Shown: positions 1 to 11,338 of the stretch, one piece after another | How positions within the stretch are numbered: the first letter of the stretch is position 1 | Layout of the letters: each line of letters begins with the position of its first letter | Translations under genes and position numbers: made by a program | Notes under the pieces: model-generated | Databases searched by the model: none | What the model saw: only the letters and a program-made list of their open reading frames with translations | What the model was told of the DNA's origin: nothing | Assembly (NCBI GenBank): GCA_950295325.1 | Contig: OX485805.1 | Span: 27,515,501-27,579,500, forward strand | Direction of reading: 5' to 3' | Length of the DNA: 64,000 nt | Source of the DNA: Polytrichum commune | Taxonomy: Eukaryota; Streptophyta; Polytrichopsida; Polytrichales; Polytrichaceae

Positions 1-345
1 ATTGTATGTCCCGTTTTCTTTAAGCACTAGGTGAATATAAAACAAGCTACTACAAGTTCTCCTTCACTTTAGATAAGAACAGTTGGCAGGGATAAACAAG
101 ACAATGCAAGGGGAGAACTAACCGCTAGTTATAGATGAACCAGTTGAGTTTGAGAAATAATCAGTTGAACTTCAAGACTTCGGGAGAATCACCCATCATT
201 CTAGAGGAATCTATGGAATACACCTCACAATTAATAAAGACCCCCAAAAGATCACAAACATGTAACTGATTGGACTTGGAAACACTAGGATTTTGATTGA
301 TTATGCCCAAAAATCTCCCCGGCTATTGAAACGAGAACTTGCAAA
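1..345 (+). repeat. Dispersed repeat family A, copy 1
   Basis: This non-coding block shares long stretches with 8925-9160 and, reversed, with 39018-39800. Shared landmarks in order are GTTGAGTTTGAGAAATAA, a block around ATTCTAGAGGAAT, ACATGTAACTG and CCCAAAAATCTCCCCG. No protein domain is visible and the window edge may cut the copy. It is probably an old non-autonomous transposon or LTR fragment; the class is unknown. Confidence 0.6.
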
Positions 346-497
346 TGTGGGGACAGTCCTCATGGGAATCATTTGACTAAGCAGCCTGGATTTTTTTAAA
401 CATATATGAAGGTCAACAAATCCAACACTGTGGAGCACATGATCAATTAAATATTAGAGTGAGCCTACCTTGCATACCCTTCAGAGGTGACAATTAA

Positions 498-570
498 ACT
501 TCCTTTTGATAACTTCCTTTTGATAACTTCCTTATGATTAACTGCCTTTTGATTAACAGTTTGATAACTT
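498..570. repeat. Short imperfect tandem repeat
   Basis: About four degenerate units built on AACTTCCTTTTGAT run head to tail here. The rest of 346-844 is AT-rich and shows no gene or other structure that I can support. Confidence 0.6.
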
Positions 571-844
571 CCTTGCACACTGGCAAAATACAGAAAGACA
601 GTTCACCTACTCCAAAGCTTCCAGAACAATAAAGACTACTTAGGTTTGAGAAGGTTGAATCCACCACCTAAAGCTGTTTTGGAACATATCCGATCAAGAG
701 TGACATTTTGGTCTAACTGTCTATGATCAACTTTTTCTTATCACAATATGCATAAAAGTGAATTGAATGAAAACCTCTCCTTTAAAAGTCAAAAATAAAT
801 TAAAATAAAGGGCAGTGGAGGCACTGCATTCATCCTTGGGTTAA

Positions 845-1090
845 AAAGTCTAAATATTCGGATTAAGAATTCCTATTGGTCGCCGGCTTAACCAAGTGAA
901 CCCTGGGGAGGAAGTCCCACTTGCAAGTGAGCTTGATTTAACGTGTGGATATTGTCCGTTGTGAGTAGGGAAAAATTGACTCCCAAGTATGTAAGTCACC
1001 AAAATCCTCCTCTCAAGCATGGAAAGAGGTCACCGAATAGGTTGGATGCTTGAGAAATGGAAGGTGGTTGTGTGCACACATAGAGAGCAA
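845..1090 (+). repeat. Dispersed repeat shared with 52610-53030
   Basis: Ordered similarity to 52610-53030 includes GAGGAAG followed by a CACTTGCAAGTGA-type stretch, then TGTGGATA, then GATGCTTGAGAAATG, and finally a TGTGCACACATAG-like end. It is non-coding and of unknown class. Confidence 0.5.
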
Positions 1091-1565
1091 CTTCTTTGCA
1101 CAACCAAACACACAACCCACACTCCCGTGCAAGAAAAAAACTAGCACCTATAGCACAGATCCACAAATGGCATCCAGCTAGCCCCCTCCCCTCACCAAAA
1201 CTTACACACGCGCCACCATTCCAACCCCACGCCACCACATGCTGCAACAATCACAAAGCATCCTCTAACATGGCCCATACAATCCCGGATCCTTCTCGCC
1301 GCTATTTCCAACCCGACACAAACTTCCTTGCACAACCAAACGCACAACAACCCACACTCCTGTGCAAGAGAAGAAGAAAAAAAAAAACGGCACCTATAAC
1401 ACAAATCCACAAATGGCGTCCAGCTAGCCCCCTCCCCTCACCAAAACCTACACCTGCACCACGAATCCAACCCCACACCACCACATGCTGCAACAATCAC
1501 CAAGCATCCTCTAACACGGCCCAAACAATCCCAGATCCTTCTCGCCGCTATTTCCAATCCAACAC
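1091..1565 (+). repeat. Two-copy tandem duplication, unit about 232 bp
   Basis: The segment starting CTTCTTTGCACAACCAAAC (1091) recurs at 1323 as CTTCCTTGCACAACCAAAC, and similarity continues through CATGCTGCAACAATCAC and the CTTCTCGCCGCTATTTCCAA block to about 1565. The block is C-rich on this strand. An open reading frame crosses both copies (1096-1611), but its proline/threonine/histidine-rich translation looks compositional rather than like a protein family. Confidence 0.75.
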
Positions 1566-3041
1566 ACAACACACGACTTCCCCCGCACTTACAAATTTGG
1601 AAGGGGAGTGAGCAGAACCCCCGCCGGTGGCGATCGAAGCCCGGTAAACCCTCAAACCCGGAATCGAAACCCTCAGTGTGTGCTTGTAGGCACACACAAC
1701 GAACCTCACACACACCACATCCACACACCCGACAAGCTCCTTGGTGTGGGACGTTGCGTTGCAATATTGGATCGATCTGCCACACAATTTGCTGATGTGA
1801 AACAGACGTGGTAGAGTTTCTTGAGCGCAATCAAGAGCGTGAACCAGCTACACCAGCAGGATTGAGATCTGCATCATGTTCATGGCAAGAGGAGGAAGGA
1901 GTGAGCAGCCGCAAGCGGAAAGGGTGGTGGCTATGGTGGAGAAGGAAAAATGTGGACGGCCATGGCCAAGGACTCGAAGTTACGGCAACTGCTTCAGGAT
2001 TGGAAATTGTGGGCGGTGGTCCCTCCCAGGCTTGGCTTCTTCCAGGATTCGGTCCAACTCAAGCTTCAACTTCGGGAGTATTGTACATTCTACACGATTC
2101 AAGCTGCCATGATCATTACATCACGACTTAGGTGGGTCTGGATTTTATAACCATTTGTGGATGACATCACGACGACTTGCCATCCATTCGTTTGCTCAAA
2201 GCAAGATGACTCCGCATGTTAACCAAACCTCTTCATGACAGAATTTCGCAACCCACGCCTTCATTGGTGCCACACCATTGCACTACACCGTCTATTAGTG
2301 TGGGTGGACAATTTGCATAGAAGTAAGCAATGCGGGCCACACAGTTGCCCAATCGAGGTGGACATAATGTAGACTGAAGACCCTAGATCTTCTCATGTTC
2401 TTCTTGAAGACTTTCCACCAACACCTTGAATATCAGTTCAAGGACAAGAGTAGCATATATTAAAACAATCGTTCAAATCAATCTTCTAGAATTATAACAA
2501 ATTATGTGATTCACACAAATTTTAAACTACACCGTTTGTGGTATTTAGTGTCACGTATACTATTTCCAAAGGGCCTCAACTAGATGTCTAGAGGTCTCAG
2601 AGTGTCACGCCCACTACTTGCCAATGTTCTTCCATTCATCAACATAAGTAACTTCTTTAAGTAAAGAATTATCTACATTATGACATTTAGAGTAGCACAT
2701 TGGGATACTTTAGATTATTGTCGTGCATTTCAGTATGCAAGGGGATGATACCTTGAGCGTACCAATGGCAAGTGTCATGTTTTACATTTTAGTATGCAAG
2801 AAGAAGATATTCTTGAGCATACTAATGGCAAGTGTCATTTGTGTACACTTTAATCAACTTGTAGACCACTGTAGAAATAGACATCCACCTCATAACACTA
2901 TTGAACATCCTCATGCCAAGATATTAGGAGGTGCACTTGGACGCCAAGTGTCATAAGATGACATTTATGATGAAGTTGTTAATCATCAATGTAACCTAGG
3001 ATATGCCTCAAAAGAGGGTAAATGACACTATTATGCATGTG
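1566..3041. other. No recognisable gene
   Basis: Several short open frames around 1608-2150 overlap one another and match no family I recognise. The stretch at 1850-2110 is more GC-rich than its surroundings and could be a captured or decayed exon, but no splice-consistent model emerges. From 2150 to 3041 I see only AT-rich intergenic DNA. Confidence 0.4.
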
Positions 3042-3122
3042 ACACTAAATACGCGGAACCAGTTGGGCTTGCAAACACTAGGATGTCAACCAATTATGTC
3101 CAAAAATCTCCATGATCACTGT
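3042..3122 (+). repeat. Repeat family A, fragment
   Basis: The run GGGCTTGCAAACACTAGGAT followed by TCAACCAATTATGTCCAAAA and TCTCC matches the 3' half of family A at 8925-9160. A weaker fragment (AACATGTAACTAATCAGACT) lies near 4741-4781. Confidence 0.55.
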
Positions 3123-3202
3123 TGTTCACACCCACATCTCGGTTTGGTCAACGTTTTGGCGGCTGGTGGCCACTGTCATGATTGGTCAAACAAGTTGGCA
3201 TA

Positions 3203-3392
3203 GACTTTTGGGAACAATTATTCTTCCACCTGTAATGAACCCACCTTGACTTTCAACACCATGACTTTTGGGGACAATTTTTCTTCCTCCTGTAATGAAC
3301 CCACCTTGACTTTCAACACCACGACTTTTGGGGACAATTCTTCTTCCACTTGTAATGTACCCACCTTGACTTTTAACACCATGACTTTTGTC
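3203..3392 (+). repeat. 60-bp tandem repeat, three units
   Basis: Units of exactly 60 bp run head to tail, each containing ACTTTTGGGGACAATT, TCTTCC, TGTAATG and CCCACCTTGACTTTCAACAC. Because 60 is a multiple of three, the array reads as a 20-residue repeat (NEPTLTFNTMTFGDN-like) in the frame 3246-3587. It lies just upstream of the broken Harbinger transposase. There is no evidence that the peptide is made. Confidence 0.85.
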
Positions 3393-3569
3393 TCAAGTCC
3401 TTCATCATACTTAAGATACTCTTCAAGTGTTCAATTTATCAATTGTGTTGGACACAAAATTGTTGAAAACATAGCGTATGTTACAATGGGTCCATTAGAG
3501 TTTCTTATGATGTCCCCTTTGTTCCAAAATGATGGAGATAATTGTAGCATTATCTTGTTTGTTATTTAC

Positions 3570-4481
3570 TATGATTACTGTAAGTGAGGTTATCCAAAAA
3601 ACAATTCACAATGAGTGGTGGAAATTTCCACATTCGAGTTATATGTGGAGGGTTATACGTTGCCAACAATTATTGTGTTGGACAAAGTACAGTTTGGAAA
3701 TATACTTTTATTGTTACAGAGATTTTGGCTAATCCAAGAAAATTATATTCTAGTGTTCCTCAAGGTGAAAGATTGGTATCAATTAAAACACACTTTAAGA
3801 ATTTGACTGGATTATTAAATATGTGTGGGACCATTGATGGCACCCACATCAAATTAGTCCAAAAACCTCGTATGAACTTAATTTATGTGATTATTGAAAC
3901 GGCATGATCATCACTTAGTATTATTACAAGGTGTTTGTGATGCTAATCTTTTATTTTGGGATGTGTACGTAAGGGCATATGGAGGAACTCACAATGCTAC
4001 TCACTTTTGGGATTCATTTTTGTATAAGGATTTTTTGGAGAAATTTGTTTTGTAAGAACCAAACATTCAACTAGGCTCTTAGCTGGTTTGACCTTACATT
4101 GCAGATGATTTTGCCTATCCTTTGATGATCCACATTATAAAGGCATATTTTGATTGAGGCAATGATGACATGTATAAAGATGTCTTTGAAAGGGCATTTA
4201 GATCAAGTAGGGGTAAAATTGAAAATACATTTACCCATCTCAAGAATAGTTGGAAAATTCTCAAGTGTCTTAATTTCAATGTCCCATATGCAAGCCAAAT
4301 CATTATTGCATATTGTGTTCTACACAATTTTTGTAGGATGAATAATGAACAACTTGCAAGTGGAAAAATAATGGATGCCCATCCAAAACTTAATGATTTG
4401 AGGGTTCCAAGAAATCCAACTTCTGAGATAGCATCTAGACTTGCTGCAATTGCCATTCAACATGCTACTTTTTTAAAATGA
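3570..4481 (+). pseudogene. PIF/Harbinger-type transposase, decayed
   Basis: Conceptual translation across several frames gives the DDE nuclease signature of the HARBI1/PIF family: CGTIDGTHIKL (first Asp) near 3820-3860, GVCDANLLFWDV (second Asp) near 3930-3970, and RSSRGKIENTF (Glu) near 4200-4235. The C-terminal block YCVLHNFCRMNNEQL lies in 4170-4481. The coding sequence is broken by a frameshift after about 3880, in-frame stops near 4054 and 4155, and further shifts. No matching helix-turn-helix partner gene (the usual second PIF gene) and no confident terminal inverted repeats were found. It is therefore a dead autonomous element or part of one. The family assignment rests on motif order. 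Confidence 0.8.
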
Positions 4482-5950
4482 GTAGATTTCCTTTTAGAGA
4501 ATAAACATATTTTGTGGTTCGTTTTATTATATTATGACGTGAATTTTAAAATTCACATAATTTATTTAATACATATATGAATATATTAACTTTATATAAT
4601 TTTTGTTATTTTTTTATATCTATATGATAACGTATTTATAACGAGATGCACAAATTGTGGGTGGTTTGAAAGTGCTCTTAAGGGGTGAGATTGTGATCAC
4701 TGAGTAAAATGAACCGATAGTATAATAATATTAAATTGTGAACATGTAACTAATCAGACTTAGAATCACTAGGATATTGACTACTTAAGATATTTGGGTG
4801 TTATTTGATTTTTTTTCATAATCTTCAACTTCTATTGATTATATTACATAAAAAAAGTCACGTTTTATTACCAAATCTACGATGACACATATGTAGCAAA
4901 TGGATTGAAAATTGGACCTCCTTTGATTTAGTTGTAACTATCTTAAGTGCATGTTTATTGATTTCTTAGTTGGATACATAGAACCTCCTAATTGTGTTTA
5001 CTATTGAGTGTAGAGTCCATATTGAAGTTTGAAGATATAGTCCATTCACTTATTTAAATCAACTATTATTTAAACATATAAATATATACTACATATAAAT
5101 ATTTTATATTATCAATCGAATATATAATATATTTAAAATAATATATAATATATAATATATAATTAATTTTGAACAAAATATATAATCTACTAGCCCAATT
5201 TAAACATCAAAACTATCATCTTCTTCTTGTGGTTTGCGCTTGGAGAAACTACCAACCTCCATGTTCATGCGGAACAACTGTATTTTCAAATCTTCATCTT
5301 GTTTTTTGGCTTATGCATCTAGCTCGTGTAGCCGTAGTTGAAATATTAGATTATCAGAATGTATTGGACAACTAATGCTAAGTGTTTTTCGGCTATTGAT
5401 ATTTTGGTTTCCTGTAAAGACTTATAAACATCTACAAATCTATTCAAAAAAATATGCAATAGGTTTGCTAGGAGTGTTGTTACGTTTGGAATTCAATTTA
5501 TCCTCTACATTGGGTAAATTGTAAGCTCTCTGCTTTAGAGATTCTGCAGTTACCACAGAAGGTGTGGTATCCATAGCCTCTATTTCGGAATTTATTGGCA
5601 TTATGTGCATTAAACTTGTAGGAGTCTCTTGGTTCAAATTTAATGTCTTATATTGATCCAAATCAATATTTGTGTTTGTGTAAGGCACTTCACCTCAATC
5701 TTGTGATCCTAGTAGACTAGAACATTTCGGTGTAGTAGCCCATATTTGATTGCATCTTTCATACCAAATTCAAGTTAACGGTGCCCTGCCCAAAGTTTTG
5801 ACAAACTCTGCATGTTTTTTTAATTTTTTTTAAAATTACCAGTTTTATTTTTGAGTGTTTATTTTGTCAATTGAGACCATGTTTCTTCATTATATACACA
5901 ATTAGTTTATCCCAATGAAGATCATTTGCATTGTCTTGTCTTAAATGAAA
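4482..5950. other. AT-rich intergenic DNA
   Basis: This is strongly AT-rich, with runs of TATAAT-like sequence at 5090-5165 (ATATATAATATATAATATAT type). I see no gene. Short open frames at 5169-5375 and 5440-5688 match no family I recognise. Confidence 0.5.
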
Positions 5951-5960
5951 GTATTGGTCC

Positions 5961-6229
5961 TCGGGGGGTGCACTGTCTATTATGTTTGAGAACCACGTGC
6001 GTTCATGACCCCTCCTAAAAACCCCCTATATACGAGAGGTTAAATGTCTAGATATCTTTGTATACAGATGTATTCCGTTTTAAATATATGTTTAATGTAA
6101 GTATACGTGAATAATTTTCAGTTCTAAATGTGTCTATTGTATGTATACATAATACGGCAAGGTCCAAATCAATACCCCTCCTGTGCACTCACGTGGACTC
6201 GTACAAGTTTAGTAAAGTGCACCCCCCGA
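5961..6229. mobile_element. Mutator-type MITE with 10-bp target duplication
   Basis: Perfect 14-bp terminal inverted repeats (TCGGGGGGTGCACT at the left, AGTGCACCCCCCGA at the right) bound a 269-bp non-coding element. It is flanked by the perfect direct repeat GTATTGGTCC at 5951-5960 and 6230-6239. A 9-11 bp target duplication is typical of Mutator-like elements, although other superfamilies with long duplications are possible. The intact duplication suggests a fairly recent insertion. Confidence 0.85.
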
Positions 6230-6239
6230 GTATTGGTCC

Positions 6240-7766
6240 CCCAAAAAAGTCAAAAAAATCATAATCCATGCATCCAACTAGTAAGTGGCATGTCCCTTAG
6301 AACTTGATTGGGTTTCATCTAAATTTGATGGCGTCTTCTTGCAAAATACACTTATAATAAATCACAAGTTTTTTTGTGCATTACTATGGTACACTGCTTT
6401 GTAACTACTAAGGTAGATGGATCTTAAGTGACACATTTTTTTAATCAGTCCTTTAGATTTGATTGGTATGGGGTTTGGTGAGGAGCACAAAGCAAACAAC
6501 ATTTAAAATATGTCTTAGAAGTCGATGCTAGAAAGAAAATGCAGTTACCAAATACAAAAGTGTGGCTTTCTTTTTTGGCTTTGCACGTTATGCCGCCCTT
6601 TTGTTATATTTTATAAGCCTTATCGCCGTTTCTTGAATAGGAGGATTATTGTAATTGAATTCAAATGGTATCACAAACAACATTATAAGTCCAACATAAA
6701 ACACATTTCTTCCCCCGGAAAATGACTAGATTCAATGGTATATCTAGATGAGGAACCCAATGAAAACTCTGAACGAAAAAAATATGATCTAATAAGTGTC
6801 CTCTCGGCAACATGTACTTTGCCGGAATCCCAAACTTTTCCAGGTACCTAAGAGAGCGAGCCTCCTAGCCTAGTCTATGTGATGATCTCAAAAAAATACT
6901 ATGACTCCCAATCTTTTCAGTCTCTTCATGCCTCGGGGATGCGCCCAACGCCTGCAAAGTTCTTAGCTCAAAACTAAGATTAATAAACCTTATTGTTGTT
7001 ACATGGAAAATCATGACAAAGCTGCATTTACACATGTCATTATACTCAACCATTTTCTATTATGTGCAATTGCACATCTAATTGCTTTGCTACCCTTTTT
7101 TGCCACCAGTTTTATTGTTGAGTTTCCCCCTCTTGCACACACCCTACTCTCATTTGAATTCCAGATGTGATTCGGGTGATACTCATGTGCATTGTAGACT
7201 AGCTCAAGAAGGTTCTAAACATAGGTTGCAAAGTCCCTATTGAGACCCAATGCTCTCTTCATTTCCAAACCATTTGCCCACCCTAGGGATATATCAGGGT
7301 GCCTTGTTTTGAACCCAACCCACCACTTGTGCCTTGGTATTCCATTTCTAAAGGGGTGTGTTCTTGGTGCCATTTTCAGAATGGTTTGGATGGTGCATTT
7401 CAGCATGTTCAAGGTCACACATAGGGCTACTTTTTGCATGGTAAAACACCACACTCTACAAGTGCCATTTCCTCAAATTGTGTCAAGTAAGTTTGATGTC
7501 CAATCTTCTTGCTTGAGGTTTTGCCAATCTTCTAATCATGAATGCTTGATGCGGGTATGCCATATAGTTCTCATGCCTGCCTAATAGAGAGTTTAAAAAA
7601 AAAAAAAAAATTAACTGCATCAAGTGCCAATCACATAGACTCTTTTGACCATATTCCTCTTCTGCCATATGTTATTTTTTCCCAAGGGATTATTGGAGCA
7701 TGGTTTGTGGGAGCATGGCTATCTTCTCTAGATTTGAGAGGACCAATCCTAATTTGTTTTGGAACA
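6240..7766. other. No recognisable gene
   Basis: This is intergenic sequence with unrelated short open frames on both strands. No domain, splice-consistent model, RNA gene or clear repeat was found. Confidence 0.5.
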
Positions 7767-8080
7767 TGCACATTGGTTCTAACTTGCTGCCATGGGTGTA
7801 GAATAGGATGTTTGGCCATCTAATCTTGCAAAATCACATCAGCAAATAACTTAGGGTTTTAGCATGCTTTTAGAATTTTTTTAAAAAAATTATATAGATA
7901 CCAAATGCTCCATAAATGGACATTGCACATTGGTTCTAACTTGTTGCCATGGGTGTAGAATAGGATGCCCGGCCATTGAATCTAGGAAAAATCACATCAG
8001 CAAAGAACTTAGAGTTTTAGCATACTTTTAGAATCTTTTTTAATTGTACAAAAACCAAGTGCTCCATAAATATATAACAT
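7767..8080 (+). repeat. Two-copy tandem repeat, unit 157 bp
   Basis: TGCACATTGGTTCTAACTTG starts at 7767 and again at 7924. Similarity continues through CATGGGTGTAGAATAGGATG, AATCACATCAGCAAA and GCTCCATAAAT in both units, with scattered substitutions and small indels. It is non-coding. Confidence 0.8.
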
Positions 8081-8924
8081 TGCTAGTAGTAGATATTAAC
8101 TTGTATGTGTAGCAATGCTCTTCATTTCAACTGTTGAAATACATCTTCATTTACTGCCATGTACACAAGCTTTCCCATTGCAACCCCCATCCTCGCCCCC
8201 ATCACAACTTTCGAAAGAAAAGGCGTGGGATCTCCCCAAGAAGTGACTTCATTCAAGAAGATCACCCTCTATACTATTTTCACCCCTTTAATAAAATACG
8301 ACATTCGTTGTAATTTCATTGATATGATGCTTTTTGTGAAAACATTCCAAATTTTCAACACTATTCATTCATTATTCATCCAATGGGTGCCCAACGTTCC
8401 CGAAGTTCCCTCAGGAGTTCTCATGAATGAAATTTGTGTGGTGGTTGTGCGGTCTTTGGGTTGCATTCGGTCATTGGCACACTTACCTTAGCAAATGCAA
8501 ATAATGTTAGTAGACATATGAATATGTCATTCATTGTCAAAGTGACATCCTCTTTCTCAATGAATGATCATGTAGCCCCCCCCCCCCTGATGTTGGCTAT
8601 TGAGCATGGAATGCCCGTTTAAGACGAGTGGTGGAATTAGGCATGCTTAGCTTAGTACCCTAAACCCTAACTTGAATTGGTTGCTGTAGGTCCACTCAAC
8701 ACTCAACTACAACACCGAGACATTGTTTTAAGGTTTAGACAAAAAGCTTGACCCAACTCTCAACACAAACCCCAAGAACTTTTTGAGTAAAATAATCAAA
8801 ATTTGACTTCAATGGATATAAACCATACTTTCACAATTTCTTGAGGCTGAGAAGTTGGGACTTTGCCTCCATGTTGGGACTTAAGACTCGGGATCCCATG
8901 TGAATCGGCGGTCCCAAGTCTATC
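8081..8924. other. No recognisable gene
   Basis: This is intergenic sequence with a C-homopolymer run near 8578-8588. The ACCCTAAACCCTAACTT stretch near 8659 is a chance telomere-like string, not an array. Confidence 0.5.
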
Positions 8925-9160
8925 CCAATGATCGGGGAGAACCGGCAGTTAGTTACAAATGAATTGGCTGAGTTTGAGAAATAACCGGTTGAAGTTCAAG
9001 ACTGCAGGAAAATTACCGATTATTCCAGAGGAATGTATAGAATATACCCCAATTTAATAAAGGAAAACCGGAGCATGTCAACATGTAACTGGTTGAACTT
9101 GCAAACACTAGGATCTCAACCGATTACGCCCAAAAATCTCCCCGATCACTGGTCTATCGT
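8925..9160 (+). repeat. Dispersed repeat family A, copy 2
   Basis: This copy follows the same order as 1-345: GAGTTTGAGAAATAACCGGT, then CCAGAGGAAT, then ACATGTAACTGGTTGAACTT, then GCCCAAAAATCTCCCCGATC. It retains several ACCGGTT-like motifs that have decayed in the other copies. Confidence 0.7.
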
Positions 9161-9164
9161 CAAA

Positions 9165-9930
9165 GAGAGAAGTGTATGTCAAACATGTAGGTTGGCCTCA
9201 TCTCTCGGTCCCTCTCTTTCAAGAAAACTATTTTGCCAATGCCCCCTGCTTATTATGCCTGTTATACAGGAGTTGTCCATCCTTGGGCCCAACCGCACCG
9301 CGACATTCTCGGTGTTGTTCAACTGCAGCCTGGTAATGGAGCTGCTTGTGTGTGCCACAAAAGGGAACGTCAAGGTGAGTGATTTCAGTATCACAAACAA
9401 AGCCGAGAAGGCCTTGTTCAGTCATCACTGAGCTGGCTTGGGAGGACATGGTCCCGGGGTAACTAAGCTCCCTGCGCAAGCGCACGAGGTGGTGGTCGAG
9501 ATTCCCCAAGAGGCGCTCATGATCCGCAAATTCGTGCAACTTGTGTTGGGAATCTGGGACGGGACTGGGAAAGTGGATCCCCGGTGGGCTGAGATTTCAT
9601 GGAAAACGCAGGTGCTATTGGGGGGTTGTCAAAAGAGTTGCTTGACAATGGCCTTTCGTCTGTGTCACAATTTGAGAGTTCGGGAAGAAAAGAAATGAAC
9701 TGGGACTGAATACCTAAAAGTTGTGTGTTGATGGTGATGGAGATATTAGGCATGTCAAAAATCACTACCTATACAGGACTTTATGCCAAGAAACCCAACG
9801 ACAAGGCTTCTGGGTGGTTTCCAAGAGTAGCTCAAGGACGGCTTCCTCTGTCACCGTTTGAGAGCTCTGAAGGAAAGGAAATGCACACACCAGAGGCCTC
9901 GTCAGAATCCTTTTCACCTGTCTAGGCCAT
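9165..9930. other. GC-richer block, possible decayed coding sequence
   Basis: Base composition rises here relative to the neighbours and open frames occur on both strands (9033-9431 +, 9228-9539 -, 9438-9698 +, 9725-9925 +). Two sub-blocks resemble each other: ACAATTTGAGAGTTCGGGAA near 9666 and ACCGTTTGAGAGCTCTGAAG near 9854. I do not recognise a protein family, and no GT-AG model joins the pieces convincingly. It could be a decayed gene fragment picked up by a transposon. Confidence 0.3.
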
Positions 9931-11338
9931 TATACACTATTTTTTCTTGAAAACCAGGGATTTGCAGTGGCCTTCTCTGCAAATCCCAACCTATGTGACA
10001 TTACTACTGAATATACTATCACACAGATAGATCCATGCCAATATGTCAATCGTGTTGAACAGACAGTCTCCAAGAGTCTCTCGAATACAGCCTTGTCCAT
10101 GTCACAATGTGAGTGTTCCAGAGGAAATGCCATCTTTACATATGTCATATGATATTATTTCAAAATCAAGGGAAGTAGCATCTCAACTTTATTACTTGGC
10201 TAGGCTTTTGTGCACTTTTCTCAGGCGAACAGAGGATTCACAGAGGCTTGCACTAGTAGCATAGGGGGCCTCCATTTTACATTGATGTTGGGAGCACCTT
10301 AAGTGCAACGGTGATCTCTCTACTAGTTTCCAGTAATTGGGGTGCCTCTCAATTTCTAGTTAGGATTGGTGTCAATGGGTCTGCACTTGCCTAGCATTGG
10401 ACACCAAAACAGAGGACAATGAAGAAATCATCATAGCTTCTGACCTGATAAACAGACTTCGTTGGCGGCGTGCCTGTCAAAGAACTTTTGCTTTACAACA
10501 ACCGCAAAGAAGGTTTGTGTCCCATTGCAACGAGGATGGGAAGGATGATAAAAGAAAAACTTGAGAGTCTCCATATAACTTTGCATGTGAGTGCAATTTC
10601 TCCAAGCTCCCAAAAATCGGCTCCTTCTTCAATTTTGGAAACATGCGTGTATTCGATAAAGGGGGGCATGCGACCGGAGCACGCAATGCCGTTTCTTACA
10701 CATTGGCGACTCCATGAAGGAGTAACTTAAGAATGAATTGGGACCTCTGGCTACAAAGACTTGACAAACTTAAGGTCGAGGAAACCCATCAATTGAATGG
10801 TCATAAAGGTTCCCCTCTCCCCCAAGAAAATAATGTTGACTACTGAGCCTAGAATGATTAACGTAATTTGAGCATTGTAGTGCAATCTCTTTTAAATATA
10901 TATGTGTTGTTGGTGAGAGTTAAGCAAGTATTAGCTTCACATATATGGATAATGTTATGTCATCTAGAATATAAGTTTTGTGGCCCTATTGTGGGCACTT
11001 CCAATTGCACATAGAATTGACCATTACATTGGATCAGATTGAAAATCAACCCTCTAGTAAGCAATTACGAATCATGAATTTTGTCATTCCAAGTTTCAAC
11101 ATTGAAGTTGAGTTGCAAAACATATAAAAGGTCAAAGTGAGATTCTCTTGCTCTTTGGTGATCACGTAGGCCCTTCCAATTGCGTTAACAACTATTGAAC
11201 CTAGAATTGTCAAACCTATATTTGGAGCCCATAGTCCAATCTCATTGTAACATGTGGCACTTTAGTATCCATCCTTAACAACAAAGCTTGCCATATACCA
11301 CTCAATTACATCCCTCCAATTTCAAATACGGTGACCAT
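9931..11338. other. No recognisable gene
   Basis: This is intergenic sequence. Short open frames at 9967-10264 and 10470-10730 match nothing I know. The text GGCCCTATTGTGGGCA near 10982 recurs almost unchanged near 49844, so part of this stretch is a dispersed repeat. Confidence 0.4.

Noticed and set aside
1096-1611. Long open frame (171 codons) across the duplicated block
   Set aside because: It spans a tandem duplication of a C-rich segment; the translation is low-complexity and matches no family, so openness follows from composition.
1-9160. Family A copies as a pair of LTRs of one retrotransposon
   Set aside because: They are about 8.6 kb apart in the same orientation, but the interior has no gag, protease, reverse transcriptase or integrase motifs and a further copy lies inverted at 39 kb.
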